Shown here: piece after piece, positions 12,357-21,543 of the stretch | Layout: each line of letters begins with the position of its first letter | How positions within the stretch are numbered: the first letter of the stretch is position 1 | Source of the DNA: Sphaerosporella brunnea | Taxonomy: Eukaryota; Ascomycota; Pezizomycetes; Pezizales; Pyronemataceae | Assembly (NCBI GenBank): GCA_008704415.1 | Contig: VXIS01000225.1 | Location: forward strand, 16,783-80,782 | DNA length: 64,000 nt | Direction of reading: 5' to 3' | Notes under the pieces: generated by a model | The model's database searches: none | The model's input: the letters and a program-made list of their open reading frames with translations, nothing else | Told to the model about the DNA's origin: nothing | Position numbers and translations under genes: made by a program

Positions 12357-12437
12357 TCCGCCGTGGTGTAGTGGCTAGCATTTGTCGCTTTCAACCCAGA
12401 GCGCCGACAAGACCCGGGTTCAATTCCCGGCGGCGGA
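12357..12437 (+). tRNA. tRNA-Glu (UUC) with a 10-nt intron
   Basis: The acceptor arms TCCGCCG and CGGCGGA pair over 7 bp, the D-arm carries TGGTGTAGTGGC (A box), and the T-arm reads CCGGGTTCAATTCCCGG (B box). The anticodon stem TGTCG/CGACA encloses CTTTCA (anticodon TTC) followed by 10 extra bases (ACCCAGAGCG) and the final loop C. The extra bases sit at the canonical intron site one base 3' of the anticodon. Confidence 0.95.
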
Positions 12438-12458
12438 AGGTCTTCTTGTGCCACCGTA

Positions 12459-12573
12459 CCGTAGAGATTCGGTACTAAGGCAATGTGGCTAAGTGACTTT
12501 GCTATGAGGCTGATTGACTTCTCCACAGAGCGCAGTGACTTTGCCACATTGCCTTAGTACCGAATCTCTACGG
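12459..12573. mobile_element. 115-bp TA-flanked MITE next to tRNA-Glu
   Basis: Perfect 31-bp inverted repeats (12459-12489 and 12543-12573) begin CCGTAGAGATTCGG and are flanked on both sides by TA, the insertion signature of Tc1/mariner-like elements. The 53-bp centre contains the word AGTGACTTTGC twice. The element begins 22 bp after the tRNA gene. Its ends resemble those of the MITE at 45356-45682 (CCGTA... followed by TAAGGCAAT). Confidence 0.82.
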
Positions 12574-13536
12574 TATCCTGCGTACTCTGCTTTCTTGCAG
12601 TCTGAGGAGACATTACTTTTACTGGCCGGCCTTTCCGAGCTGCCGATCAAACTGGACATCCCTTTGACAGTCGTCAAGCCATATTTTGACCAAATAGATA
12701 AGCACTCCATTATCTATCTATGGCTTGCTCGAACGAACACTTGGAAAATTTCGCCGGCTGCCATTAGAAACCTTCTCTCTTTCTTGGTGTCGGTGTCGGG
12801 ATCGGTGGCTGCCACAGGAGCTCTTGAGCGAGAACAAACTTACTACTATCCATCTATCCATAGTGACGATCGACAGTTAGTTAGGTTTCACCTGTGCGAT
12901 ATGTAAACTGATGTCACGGCCATAAACTAGAAGAATGAGAGGAGTGGGGCTTGGCTTGAACCCACGCTCAGTTCCCCGAACCAGGAGATTATTGTATGTA
13001 AGCTAGATCTGAACATGCATCCAGCCTCGAGGGTTCCGGCGCTGTGAGCTATGGTATCGTGAACAATAAGCATCTGTCCAACTTCCATCTCCGCTGCCTC
13101 AGCTGTGGCAACCTGGACTGCACCAAGTCGTGTTTAATATACGGGGATTTGTTTGGGGCAGAATCGTATTTACCCACCCACGCTTGGGTCGGTCTGCTGC
13201 GTTCGAGTTGATTCTGGCGAGAGTGGTATCAAGTTGCACAATTGATATCTTTTCTTGAGCGTTTTTGGAAGGAATGGGGTTTTAAGTTCGAACCCCAGGA
13301 TTGACGTGCCATGAGACAGACGGTGCTGGGTGATCCGCCACAACCAAACATTGAACGTCACTCGAAATGCATCGACACGTCAGACCTGCCCTAATAGCAG
13401 CTTCAAGCTCTTGACAAGCAGCCAACATGAACCCCACCACATCTCGCCAACCAAACCAACCAAACCAACAACAATAACAACAACAACCCGCAATGCAACT
13501 ATAACCCGAGTCGGCCACGCCCCACCGCATAACGCC
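12574..13536. other. Intergenic, no supported gene
   Basis: An open frame of about 110 codons runs from 12576 to 12906 on the plus strand but has no ATG near its start and no recognisable domain. A CA-rich stretch (CCAACCAAACCAACC-like, 13447-13490) precedes the first gene of the PCGC array. Confidence 0.5.
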
Positions 13537-13812
13537 ATGCCCTCGCCGCGCCAACAACCAAAGACCTACCGCTGCACCTGCAGCACCTGCTGGCCTTGGG
13601 GCACGGCCGGCCCCCGCAGCGAATTCCTCCTCCTCAGCAAATGCGGGCACAAGATCCACATCAGCTGCTGCCGGCGGTGGTTCACGGCTCTCTTGGAAAG
13701 TCCAGATCAAGCTCAAGGAGGCCGCACGCTGCCGTGCGGGTGCGTAGTCGGCCGATGGAGGATGTTATGGTTTCTGTGGCGGGCGCGGAGGTTGTGTCGA
13801 GAGTCAGGATGA
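13537..13812 (+). CDS. Small Cys/His zinc-binding-like protein, PCGC array member 1
   Basis: A single-exon frame of 91 aa starts at the first ATG, 13537. Its potential metal ligands are C13, C15 and C18 (CTCSTC), then CGHKIHISC at residues 36-44, and the tetrad LPCGC at 65-69, followed by a basic/aromatic tail. The order Cys pair, CGH...H..C, PCGC resembles a RING or treble-clef domain in which the usual last CPxC pair is replaced by PCGC. I do not recognise a named family. It is the first of four similar same-strand genes within 2.2 kb. The function cannot be stated; zinc binding and protein-protein contact (possibly ubiquitin-ligase-like) are inferences. No signal peptide is seen. Confidence 0.7.
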   Translation: MPSPRQQPKTYRCTCSTCWPWGTAGPRSEFLLLSKCGHKIHISCCRRWFTALLESPDQAQGGRTLPCGCVVGRWRMLWFLWRARRLCRESG

Positions 13813-13923
13813 ATGCGAGTGCTTTGCTTTGTTTCCTGTACTTATAGCCTTCTGCTTCTTCTTCTGGGAGATACTGCGTTTTTCAATGCTACAACAACAT
13901 AAACAACCAAAGATCATCTAGAA

Positions 13924-14166
13924 ATGTCGCGAAACCAAAGGAACTGTCAGTGCGCGATCAAAATCTGTAGGGAATGGGGTGTCGTTGGCGACGACCTTTT
14001 ACCCGCCGGCGACTGTGGACACTACATCCATTGGAGCTGCGTCAACCCCTGGTGGGACACGCGGCGGCACGGCGACCGAGATCTGCCCTGCGGCTGCGCC
14101 ACATCGCGCTGGGGGATCCTACGGGCGTGGGTGCGCTCCGCCATAAAGCTACGGCGGCGGCTCTAG
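13924..14166 (+). CDS. Small Cys/His zinc-binding-like protein, PCGC array member 2
   Basis: This is an 80-aa single-exon frame with ATG at 13924 in a CTAGAAATGTC context. Ligand pattern: C8, C10 and C15 near the N-terminus, CGHYIHWSC at residues 31-39, then LPCGC at 54-58 and a basic Arg-rich tail. It matches member 1 in spacing and in the W/aromatic residue just after the CGH block, but most other residues differ, so the duplication is old or evolution is fast. It follows member 1 by 111 bp with no obvious terminator, and separate transcription is assumed. Function unknown. Confidence 0.7.
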   Translation: MSRNQRNCQCAIKICREWGVVGDDLLPAGDCGHYIHWSCVNPWWDTRRHGDRDLPCGCATSRWGILRAWVRSAIKLRRRL

Positions 14167-14270
14167 TCTGCATCATCTTCAAGTTGAAGCGGCAGGATCA
14201 TCACGCTGAACGGCAGGGCGGACACAAAACGGCGCCTCCTCCCTCCCACCTCGTCCCAAACATCTCAACC

Positions 14271-14630
14271 ATGGCCAGCAACACCAGTAGCAGTAGCGGG
14301 CCCGCAGTCGCCACCATCTTCATGTGTGAATGCTACTACAGCCACCGGCTGACGTCCGGGCACGAGGTGTTGTCCGACGGCGTGCTGGTGGCGGCCCGCA
14401 AGACGCTGTTCCGCGGGTGCACCGAGGAGGGAGAGGTGGGGCGCAGCCTGTTCGTGATGAAGGACTGTTCCCACCGCGTGCACCGGCGGTGCTTGCAGCG
14501 GTTTCTTGCAGATCCCGAGAGGCCGCATAGAGCGCTGCCGTGTGGGTGTAGAGTCACGTATGCGACGTATTTTTTGTTCAGGGCGAGGTTTAAGTGGTTG
14601 GAGAGTGTGAAGGAGGAGGAGGGGAATTGA
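14271..14630 (+). CDS. Small Cys/His zinc-binding-like protein, PCGC array member 3
   Basis: This is a 119-aa single-exon frame with ATG in a good context (CAACCATGG). After a Ser-rich N-terminus come C19 and C21 (MCECYY), an insert of about 45 residues containing another cysteine, then CSHRVHRRC and a conserved hydrophobic/basic stretch leading to ALPCGC. The longer linker between the first cysteines and the CxH block distinguishes it from members 1 and 2. The C-terminal segment has an aromatic-basic helix (FLFRARFKWLES) like its neighbours. It is cytosolic or nuclear by default, since no signal peptide or membrane segment is seen. Confidence 0.7.
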   Translation: MASNTSSSSGPAVATIFMCECYYSHRLTSGHEVLSDGVLVAARKTLFRGCTEEGEVGRSLFVMKDCSHRVHRRCLQRFLADPERPHRALPCGCRVTYATYFLFRARFKWLESVKEEEGN

Positions 14631-14811
14631 TTTGTTTGGCTTTGATTTGTTGTCGATGCTGCTTCTTTGTTGATGAGTGCTGCTAGGTAGTTTCAGGCGC
14701 CTCGGGTTCCACGTCTTCTGGTTCTCGTGTAACGGCGCAACGCGCGGTGCGGCCCAGCGACGATGGTGCAATACCGCCGGGCGTCGAGATGTCTACGGGG
14801 GTCAACTGGTA

Positions 14812-14855
14812 GACGCCCGGTAAACGCCCGGTAGCTGCCCCGTAGCCGCCTGGTA
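14812..14855. repeat. Four imperfect 11-bp tandem units
   Basis: Units read GACGCCCGGTA, AACGCCCGGTA, GCTGCCCCGTA and GCCGCCTGGTA. They sit between array members 3 and 4. Confidence 0.8.
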
Positions 14856-15066
14856 CATGGTCGAAAGCGGCAAACGCCTGTTCGGATGGCTGCACACCAC
14901 TTGGTCCTATTGTCACTTAACGTTGCCCCGGAAGCTTAGGTTTTGCGGTACAATCATCAACACGACCCGCCCATTCAACTCGAACCCCCACGCTCAGTAA
15001 ACACCATAAACCTTCACCTCCTCCCGAAGAAACAAACAAACAACCAACCAACCAACCAACCAACCA

Positions 15067-15747
15067 ATGTCTTCCCCCAACAGCACCTGGAGCACGCTCT
15101 TCGGATCCAGACGCAACCTAGCCGGCCCCAGGAAACCGTTCGAAAGTCCATTTGCACGAGGAAATTCCAGGGAGGCAACTGCCGATTCGAGTCCTGGGGA
15201 CCAGAACACGCCGACGCCCACAAACCGAGTGATCCATCCATCTCCATCGCCTCCAAAACAAAAATCCCCGCCAAAAAAATCCCCGCCAAAAAAGTCCCCG
15301 CCAAAAAAATCCCCTACTAAAAAGTCCCCATCAAAGTCCAAGCCAAAGTCGCCTTCAAAGCAAAAACAAAAGTCCCCGGCTCTAAATCCCAAATCCAAAT
15401 CCCCACACCCACCCGCCCCTCCCAAAGACAAGCCCTGCACGCACTGCGACAGCTTATTCCACGCCCGCGTCGACGGCGTCACAATCTACAGATGCAACCA
15501 CCGCGTCAGCTGGGAGTGTATCTGGCGCTGGAGTGACGAGGCCGACTACACTGGCGAAAGCTCGTCGCCTCGCACAATGCCGTGCGGGTGCACGATGAGC
15601 TTTATCAAAAATCTGCGGTTTTATTCGGAGATCGCGGAGGCGTGGAGGGCTGGTAGGGGAGTCCCTCCGGCACGGCATAGAGATGGAAAGGGAAGGAGTG
15701 ATTGGAGGGAGAGGGAGAGTGAGGGGCGAGGGGGGAGGGTTGTGTAG
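15067..15747 (+). CDS. PCGC array member 4 with Ser-Pro-Lys repeat domain
   Basis: This is a 226-aa single-exon frame with ATG at 15067, directly after a CCAA tandem tract in the leader. Residues about 57-115 are a low-complexity basic region built from repeats of KSPPK and variants (KSPTK, KSPSK), resembling the SPKK-type DNA-binding tails of histone H1. The second half carries CTHC, then CNHRVSWEC and MPCGC, the same order as in members 1-3, but the second histidine of the CGH..H block is replaced by serine. The aromatic/basic segment after PCGC is conserved. A role on nucleic acid or chromatin is only suggested by the basic repeat. The C-terminus is Arg/Glu/Gly-rich. Confidence 0.72.
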   Translation: MSSPNSTWSTLFGSRRNLAGPRKPFESPFARGNSREATADSSPGDQNTPTPTNRVIHPSPSPPKQKSPPKKSPPKKSPPKKSPTKKSPSKSKPKSPSKQKQKSPALNPKSKSPHPPAPPKDKPCTHCDSLFHARVDGVTIYRCNHRVSWECIWRWSDEADYTGESSSPRTMPCGCTMSFIKNLRFYSEIAEAWRAGRGVPPARHRDGKGRSDWRERESEGRGGRVV

Positions 15748-17111
15748 TGCGAAATAATGTTGAGCATCAGGTAGCACTCGGGTTCGAACTTCGCTGTTTC
15801 CCGAAGCTTAGGCTAGTCGGAACTACCACCTATCGTATTTCAGCATTCCAGGTGTAGGGTCCGTGTACCTGACACGCAAAACACAACTTCGATGGTGTAG
15901 CAAAAGCGGTACGAAAGAGCAAACCCCTAACTACACAAACTTCCACTTTCAATGCCAACCACGCCAACCTCCCTTCAAAGACCTAAGCACTGAAGCCTCA
16001 CTGCAAACTCAACTGGGCAGCACCTGTGACTTGAACGCCGTGGGTGGCTCAATTTCCCAAACGCAGAACCGAACTCAGACATCCCTCGAAGTGGTACTCA
16101 CAACCGTACCATTAAGTAGTGGCTGGCCCGCATCCTCGCCAGGAATCTCTTGTGCTTAAAAAAAAGCTGAATGAAGAAATCGTATGTACCTACCTTAGAG
16201 GTGGGGGGTTGGAAAATAGTCATATGACCATTGTATACATATAATCATGCTTTTGCTGTCACAATTTCTGCCACAAAACGGTCAGCATAATGCTCTTTAA
16301 GCCAAAAATCTCTCGCCGCTATATGGGTGGGTAATGGTTAATGAGCAAAACACTTATTTTGCTGTTTGCCATTATAATCGTCATCAATCATCAATGGAAG
16401 ACTTCCCGTCTCTATAATGTCATAGCCGCATGCGGCTGAATACAATATGATTAAACAAAGGGTTTAGAAGCATTGAAATTTTTTAATTTTATTTTTGAAA
16501 ACCAGCGTTCCAGTCTTGTCTCGAGCACCGGGGCCCCTACCCCTAGCACTCCCGAGGAAAATCCCGCAAGGATTTTCCGCCGGATGGGAACGAGACAAGC
16601 TCCAGTCCAGACGAAAAGTCTGAATAGAAGGGGGTGCGTCTATTCAGACTCTCAGACGTCCAAAAATCTCAGCCGTGACGTCGCACTTGACAAGTGGTGG
16701 TGTGAAGGCAAAGATCACGTCGCTCTCACAATTTGAGTTCTGTAGAAGTCAAAAAGGCGGTACTGTAGGTTACAACTGGAGCACCGTGGCCATACTTCCC
16801 TCAGACTCGCTCTCACACATAAAGCTTTTGATAACTTGGCGGCACCAGCCCGCGTTGTTTCAGATAGAGTAGGTTTTCGTCCAAACACGATATAACAGTC
16901 ATATAAGCTTTACCATCTGGGAAAGAGCCACACAGTAATAGCAGTATGACTGTTTTCCAATCCCCCCTCCCCTTCCTGCTTAGGTAGGGAAATACTCTTG
17001 GGGTACACTTCCGCGGTTGTCTCATTCAGAGCAGCAGCTAAACGTGCAAGAAAAGCTCCTCCAAAAAAACAAAAAGACAGATTTCCCTCCGGGATAGCAA
17101 AAGGAGAATAT
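15748..17111. other. Intergenic, no supported gene
   Basis: No convincing gene. A perfect 12-bp inverted repeat (AGTCTGAATAGA, 16617-16628 with 16639-16650) has a 10-nt loop. Runs of AT-rich sequence occur at 16200-16490. Confidence 0.5.
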
Positions 17112-17192
17112 TCCGCCGCCGGGAATTGAACCCGGGTCTTGTCGGAGCTCTCAGATGAAAGCGACAAATGCTAGCCACTACACCACGGCGGA
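17112..17192 (-). tRNA. tRNA-Glu (UUC) with a 10-nt intron
   Basis: On the minus strand the mature parts are identical to the copies at 12357 and 23621. The 10-nt insertion after CTTTCA reads TCTGAGAGCT, different from both other copies, while the exon halves are unchanged. Confidence 0.95.
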
Positions 17193-17276
17193 CAGATGGG
17201 ATTAAAGGCTGAACATACACTTATCACGACTGGGGCATATTCACATGAAACGGACAACAAAGAAGCCCACGTACCC

Positions 17277-18353
17277 TCAAGCCCTCCTCGTCAGGACACT
17301 CGCATCACTGCTTTTTTTACAGCCTCTGACCGGACTCTTCGGATTATCCGCCTGCTCGCCCAGTTTCGCCACCATGATTTCCCTCGTAAGCCTCTCAACC
17401 TCATTCTCCGCCTCTCCCCTAGCCTTGGCCTCCTCCTCTTGGAACTCGCAAACCATCTTCTTCAACTTCTCCACCTGCCGCTCCAGTTCGTTGCCTTTTT
17501 CATCAGCTGCAATAACACCGTCCATCGCTTCGCCCATTTCTCACCGGCAATGGGATCCACGCCGCCGACAGCATCGTGATCCATACCTCTAGGCCAAAAG
17601 AACAAAGGCGTTTCTGGATCCCGCCGCTCCATGTGTTTCAACAGCGTGTCCAGGGCGCCGGCTTCCAGATCCGGACACAGCAGCAGCTGAACAGTGCGCA
17701 ATCTCCACGAAGCCCGGTGTTCAAGTTGCCGCTGCAGGGCGTAGTCCCTCCCCCTTCGGTATCAGGTAATAATTGCACCCGAGCCACTTCCAGAGCCTTC
17801 AAGTTTCCAGTCCTTTCAGCGATGCAGCGCCCAGATATTCCCCGCGACGATCGAGCCCCGCGTCGTGCGGCGAGAAGGCGCTGTAGCTTCTCGCGCCTCC
17901 GTCTCTGATTGGAGCGCACTGAGGTACGTCGCGATACCGGTCAGAAGGCGCGTCAGTTTCGGCGTTGTGATTGGCAGCTGCGTCTGTGACGAGCCTCACA
18001 ACGAGGGCGGGGAGGAGGTGCGACACCGCCCCGGGCAAGCGCGGGGAGTCAGGTATTGCATCCGTCGATGGAGGTGCCCGAAACGGACGAGTAGTGCGTT
18101 AGCTATTGGACTTATAGGCGGGCCGGGCGAACGCGAGGCGCGGCGCGGCCGCGGGGCTTCCGTCGGAGTAGTCGAAGTGGGTGGAGGAGCAGGCGAAGTA
18201 GGGTACATATTACTGGTGGAATTGCTACGCTGTGGCGATGGCAACTGGGGAGGGTATGTAGTAGGAGGTCGGAGAGACGTGGACGGGACGCTGATAGTGC
18301 TGCACATCATCGGGGTAAAGTTGCTGATACTGCTTGTTTGGGGCGGTGTGCAT
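17277..18353 (-). CDS. Unrecognised multi-exon gene with coiled-coil C-terminus (model uncertain)
   Basis: Several overlapping open frames on the minus strand look coding but their joins are unresolved. A Ser/Pro/Thr-rich N-terminal part starts at the ATG at 18353 or 18310. A middle exon beginning after an acceptor near 17960 reads LPITTPKLTRLLTGIATYLS. A C-terminal part contains RDYALQRQLEHRASWRLRT and LFFWPRGMDHD. A 38-nt intron (GTGAGA..TTGCAG, about 17509-17546) would join this last part in phase to a charged coiled coil with NELERQVEKLKKMV and NEVERLTREI, ending at 17277. No DNA-binding or enzymatic motif is visible. The gene begins about 85 bp from the neighbouring tRNA. It may be a real but fast-evolving gene or a damaged one. 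Confidence 0.4.
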
Positions 18354-18448
18354 GGCGACGGCGGCGGGGCGGTGGTCGTCGTAGATCGTTAAGTGTTGTT
18401 GAGTTGAGTTTCGTTGTCGCTGTTTATACACTCTTCCGTGTGGTCCTA

Positions 18449-18906
18449 TGGTTGGGGACGCCTATAAACGGTGGGGGACATTCATTTTCCCTGACCAATC
18501 ACGAGTGATAATAAGTGACCACTGCAATTTGGCAAAAAACCGGGTAGAATGCCAAGAATATTTTGTCCCTGATTACTCAGCCTTGAAGTTGCCGCATTTG
18601 GCAATTAACAGCTCCCAAACGTGCCTTAATAAGCGTTGTTGCAGGGGCTCCCCCATACAAAATACCCCGACTATTCCCTTCTAACTCAACAACAACGCTT
18701 TAAAAATAAAAAGCCGACTGTCACAATAGGGAGGTTCTGCTGGAAATTTTGCATGAGAACGTGCACGCAACAGGGGTACAAAATGGGTTTGGCTCGATCA
18801 CGGCGAATGTTCTTTCTCTATCACGTAGCAACGTTTAAAAAAAAAAAAAAAATTATGATATGTTGTGGTGTTTTGGCTCTCCGGGTATGATACGTGTCCC
18901 CAACCA
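18449..18906. mobile_element. 458-bp Tc1/mariner-type MITE
   Basis: Ends are TGGTTGGGGAC and GTCCCCAACCA, flanked by TA on both sides (18447-18448 and 18907-18908). It has no transposase. An inner inverted repeat (AAGCGTTGTTG / CAACAACGCTT) is present. The same termini bound the element at 47076-47367, and a fragment related to its interior (GGGGCTCCCCATACAAAA) occurs near 26168. Confidence 0.8.
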
Positions 18907-18908
18907 TA

Positions 18909-19718
18909 CTGTTGAGAAGACCTTAACCCTCTTTAAAAATCATCCATGATCGCAAAACGCTGGACGAAAAGAGCCAGTCAAATTTCACTTATATTGCCTG
19001 CTTTTCGATACTGGCGGTTATTGTTATAACTACTTGAACCTGATAACGTAGTTATACCTACGATACGTTGGCGCATTCCCGGAATTAACGTTATAACCGA
19101 CATGGTCGTCAATCCACAGAGAAGGGCCTTCTCAACCTTGCAGCCGGGGGGACACACACGGGAACTCCCGAGGGCTGTGCCTGGACGGGTGTGACGGCAA
19201 ACTTTGGATTTACATATCAGAGGCCCGAATTGATCCTAGGACTCGGACAGCCCGAAGAATGCCTGTAGATATTCCCAGCTATGGTCAAGATGAAGCAAAG
19301 CATCCCCACGGCTGTCTTTAGCCGGCCCCGCATCGATCTATCTATCTAGTCCCCGCACCTCCGCATCCGATAACCGATCGATCAAGCTCATGGATATCTC
19401 GGCCGGCAAAGCGGGCTGGATACCGAGAAACCACGTCCAAATCACAAATCAGGGCAGCCTTAGCGGTACATATCGATCAAGGGTTTTCCCGACAACATTC
19501 TTCCCCGCATATATACATATCCCCGGACACGTTCTATGGCTGTTATGTACATACCCAAGCTTTGCGCCAGCCATAGCAATGTACCCGCTACATACACCCG
19601 TACCATATTGCCGGAGTATGTAGGTCCAACAACACGTACCAACCTGCAAAAGAGAAAAAAACCCCCACACCTCAGGGCGGGCGAACGGAGCAGCCGTGTT
19701 GTGTTGTGTTGTGTTGTG
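18909..19718. other. Intergenic region upstream of the carboxylesterase
   Basis: No gene seen. A GTGTT tandem run at 19696-19718 leads into the TATA box. Confidence 0.55.
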
Positions 19719-19725
19719 TATAAAT
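19719..19725 (+). promoter_or_regulatory. TATA box of the carboxylesterase gene
   Basis: TATAAAT lies 54 bp upstream of the start codon at 19779, directly after the GTGTT repeats. Three ATGs fall between it and the coding start (19724, 19730 and 19749); one gives a five-codon reading frame. Whether they are in the mRNA depends on the start site. Confidence 0.5.
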
Positions 19726-19778
19726 GCCCCATGGCTTGTTGGCCATAGCATGCATTCTGCGCAACTCGGCATTCCACG

Positions 19779-21466
19779 ATGCTCCTCCTGGCCCTTGCAC
19801 TTGCGGGCGTGGCCGCTGCGATTCCGACGACGTTAGATCTTGGCTACTCGACCATCCGCGGCCAATCTCTCGATGCCGGCGTGAACCAGTATCTCGGAGT
19901 CCGCTTTGCTGCGCCGCCGCTGGGAAGCCTGCGGTTCCGCGCACCTGCGGACCCGGCGAAAACGAAAGGGATTCAGGATGCGTCAGAAGTGAGCATCACC
20001 CGTCTGGTGGAGTAGATCAGATTCTGATAGAACAGTTCGGCCCCATATGTATCGGCACCGGCCAGTCGGCGACAGACCCAACCATGTCGGAGGACTGCCT
20101 CTACATCAACGTATTCGCACCCTCGAACGCGACGCCGAATTCGAAGCTGCCGGTATGGTTCTGGATCCAGGGCGGAGGCTACGTCTACAACAGCAATTCC
20201 AACTACAACGGCACGGAACTGGTGCAGCGTTCAGGCGGAAACCTGGTTGTTGTCAACTTCAACTACCGCGTGGGAGCGTACGGATTCCTGGCCAGCGAGC
20301 AGGTGCGTAAGGACGGAGATCTGAACGCCGGGCTGCTGGACCAGCGAAAGGCGCTGGAATGGGTGCAGAAGTACATCCGCCTGGTCGGTATCCCCCTCTC
20401 TCTTCCCTCCGCCTCCTCCACCCGCTAACACCCACCATAGTTCGGCGGCGACCCAAAGCAAGTGGTGATCCACGGCGCCTCAGCCGGAGCGGGCTCAGTA
20501 GCACTGCACATGCTGGCGTACGGCGGGCAAAACTCGGGGCTTTTCCACGGCGCAATCGGCACCTCCCCGTTCTTCCCGGTGCAGCCCAAAGTGTGCGAGC
20601 TCGAATGGCAGTTCTCGCGCTTCGTATCGGCGGCGGGCTGCAGCAAGGCCAAAAACGCACTCACCTGTCTCCGTTCCAAAGACACGGCGACTCTCCAAGT
20701 CGCCAACGCTGCGTCTCCATACCCCGGCCGCCCGGGAGCACCGCTCTGGTACTTCACGCCCACGGTCGACGGCGAGCTGCTGCAGGACTACCCCTACCGC
20801 CAGCTGGCCGAGGGGCGCATAGTCCGCGTGCCTACGATCTGGGGCGACGATACTGACGAGGGGTCGATTTTCGCGGCGAACGCATCGTCGGTGGCGGAGG
20901 TGACGGCGTTTTTGAAGAACAACTATCCGCGGCTCAGCAACGCCGACGCACTGATCTTGAACAAGCTGTACCCGAAGATGGAGCCGCTGCCGCAGCACAA
21001 CGAGTACTTCCCGTCCGCGTCGATGGCGTATGGGGAGGCCACGTTCACGTGCGGTGGCCTGCTACTCTCCGATGTCATGGCATTCATCACAAGACAAAAG
21101 ACGTGGAACTACCGGTACAATGTTCTCGATGACGCAAACTTTGCCAGCGGATTGGGGGTGCCGCACACTTACATGGTCCCCGCTGTGTTTGGAGTTGGAT
21201 ACGCCGGGACCACCGGCGTTGGAAGCGGGTATGAGACATACAATAGGGAGATTATTCCCGTGGTTCAGGGGTACTTTAGCTCTTTTGTGCGAACGCTGGA
21301 TCCGAATGTGTTGAGGCATCCGAGCTCGCCGAGGTGGGAGGAGTTTGTGAAGAGACAGAGAAGAGTCGTGTTGCAGACTAATGCTACCACTATGGAGGCG
21401 GTGCCGAGGAACCAGAAGGAACGGTGTAGTTTCTGGCAGTCTTTGGGAATTAAGTTGGAGCAGTAA
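19779..21466 (+). CDS. Secreted type-B carboxylesterase/lipase
   Basis: Three exons close in phase 0: 19779-19988, 20036-20383 and 20441-21466 (527 aa). The N-terminus MLLLALALAGVAAA is a signal peptide. Family landmarks in order are GVRFAAPPLGSLRF, MSEDCLYINVF, the oxyanion-hole segment WIQGGGYVYNS, NYRVGAYGFL and FGGDPKQVVIHGASAGAGS with nucleophile Ser200 in GxSxG. Glu326 in DDTDEGS and His427 in GVPHTY are the likely other members of the triad. Cysteines near residues 76 and 94 match the first disulfide loop. It hydrolyses ester bonds of lipids or xenobiotics outside the cell; the natural substrate is unknown. Length agrees with the 520-560 residues usual for fungal members. It ends 77 bp from the convergent F-box gene. 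Confidence 0.95.
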
Positions 21467-21543
21467 GTAGTGGTTCGTTAGGATACATATGAATGAGAAA
21501 TATACCCGCCCCCCCCCCCCCCCCCCAAATCAACACGCCGTAC

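Noticed and set aside
12576..12906. Open frame of about 110 codons after the MITE
   Set aside because: No ATG near its start, no domain, and part of it is the MITE arm.
13210..13306. A-box and B-box-like words (GAGAGTGGTATCAAG, AGTTCGAACCCC)
   Set aside because: No acceptor, anticodon or T-stem pairing could be formed.
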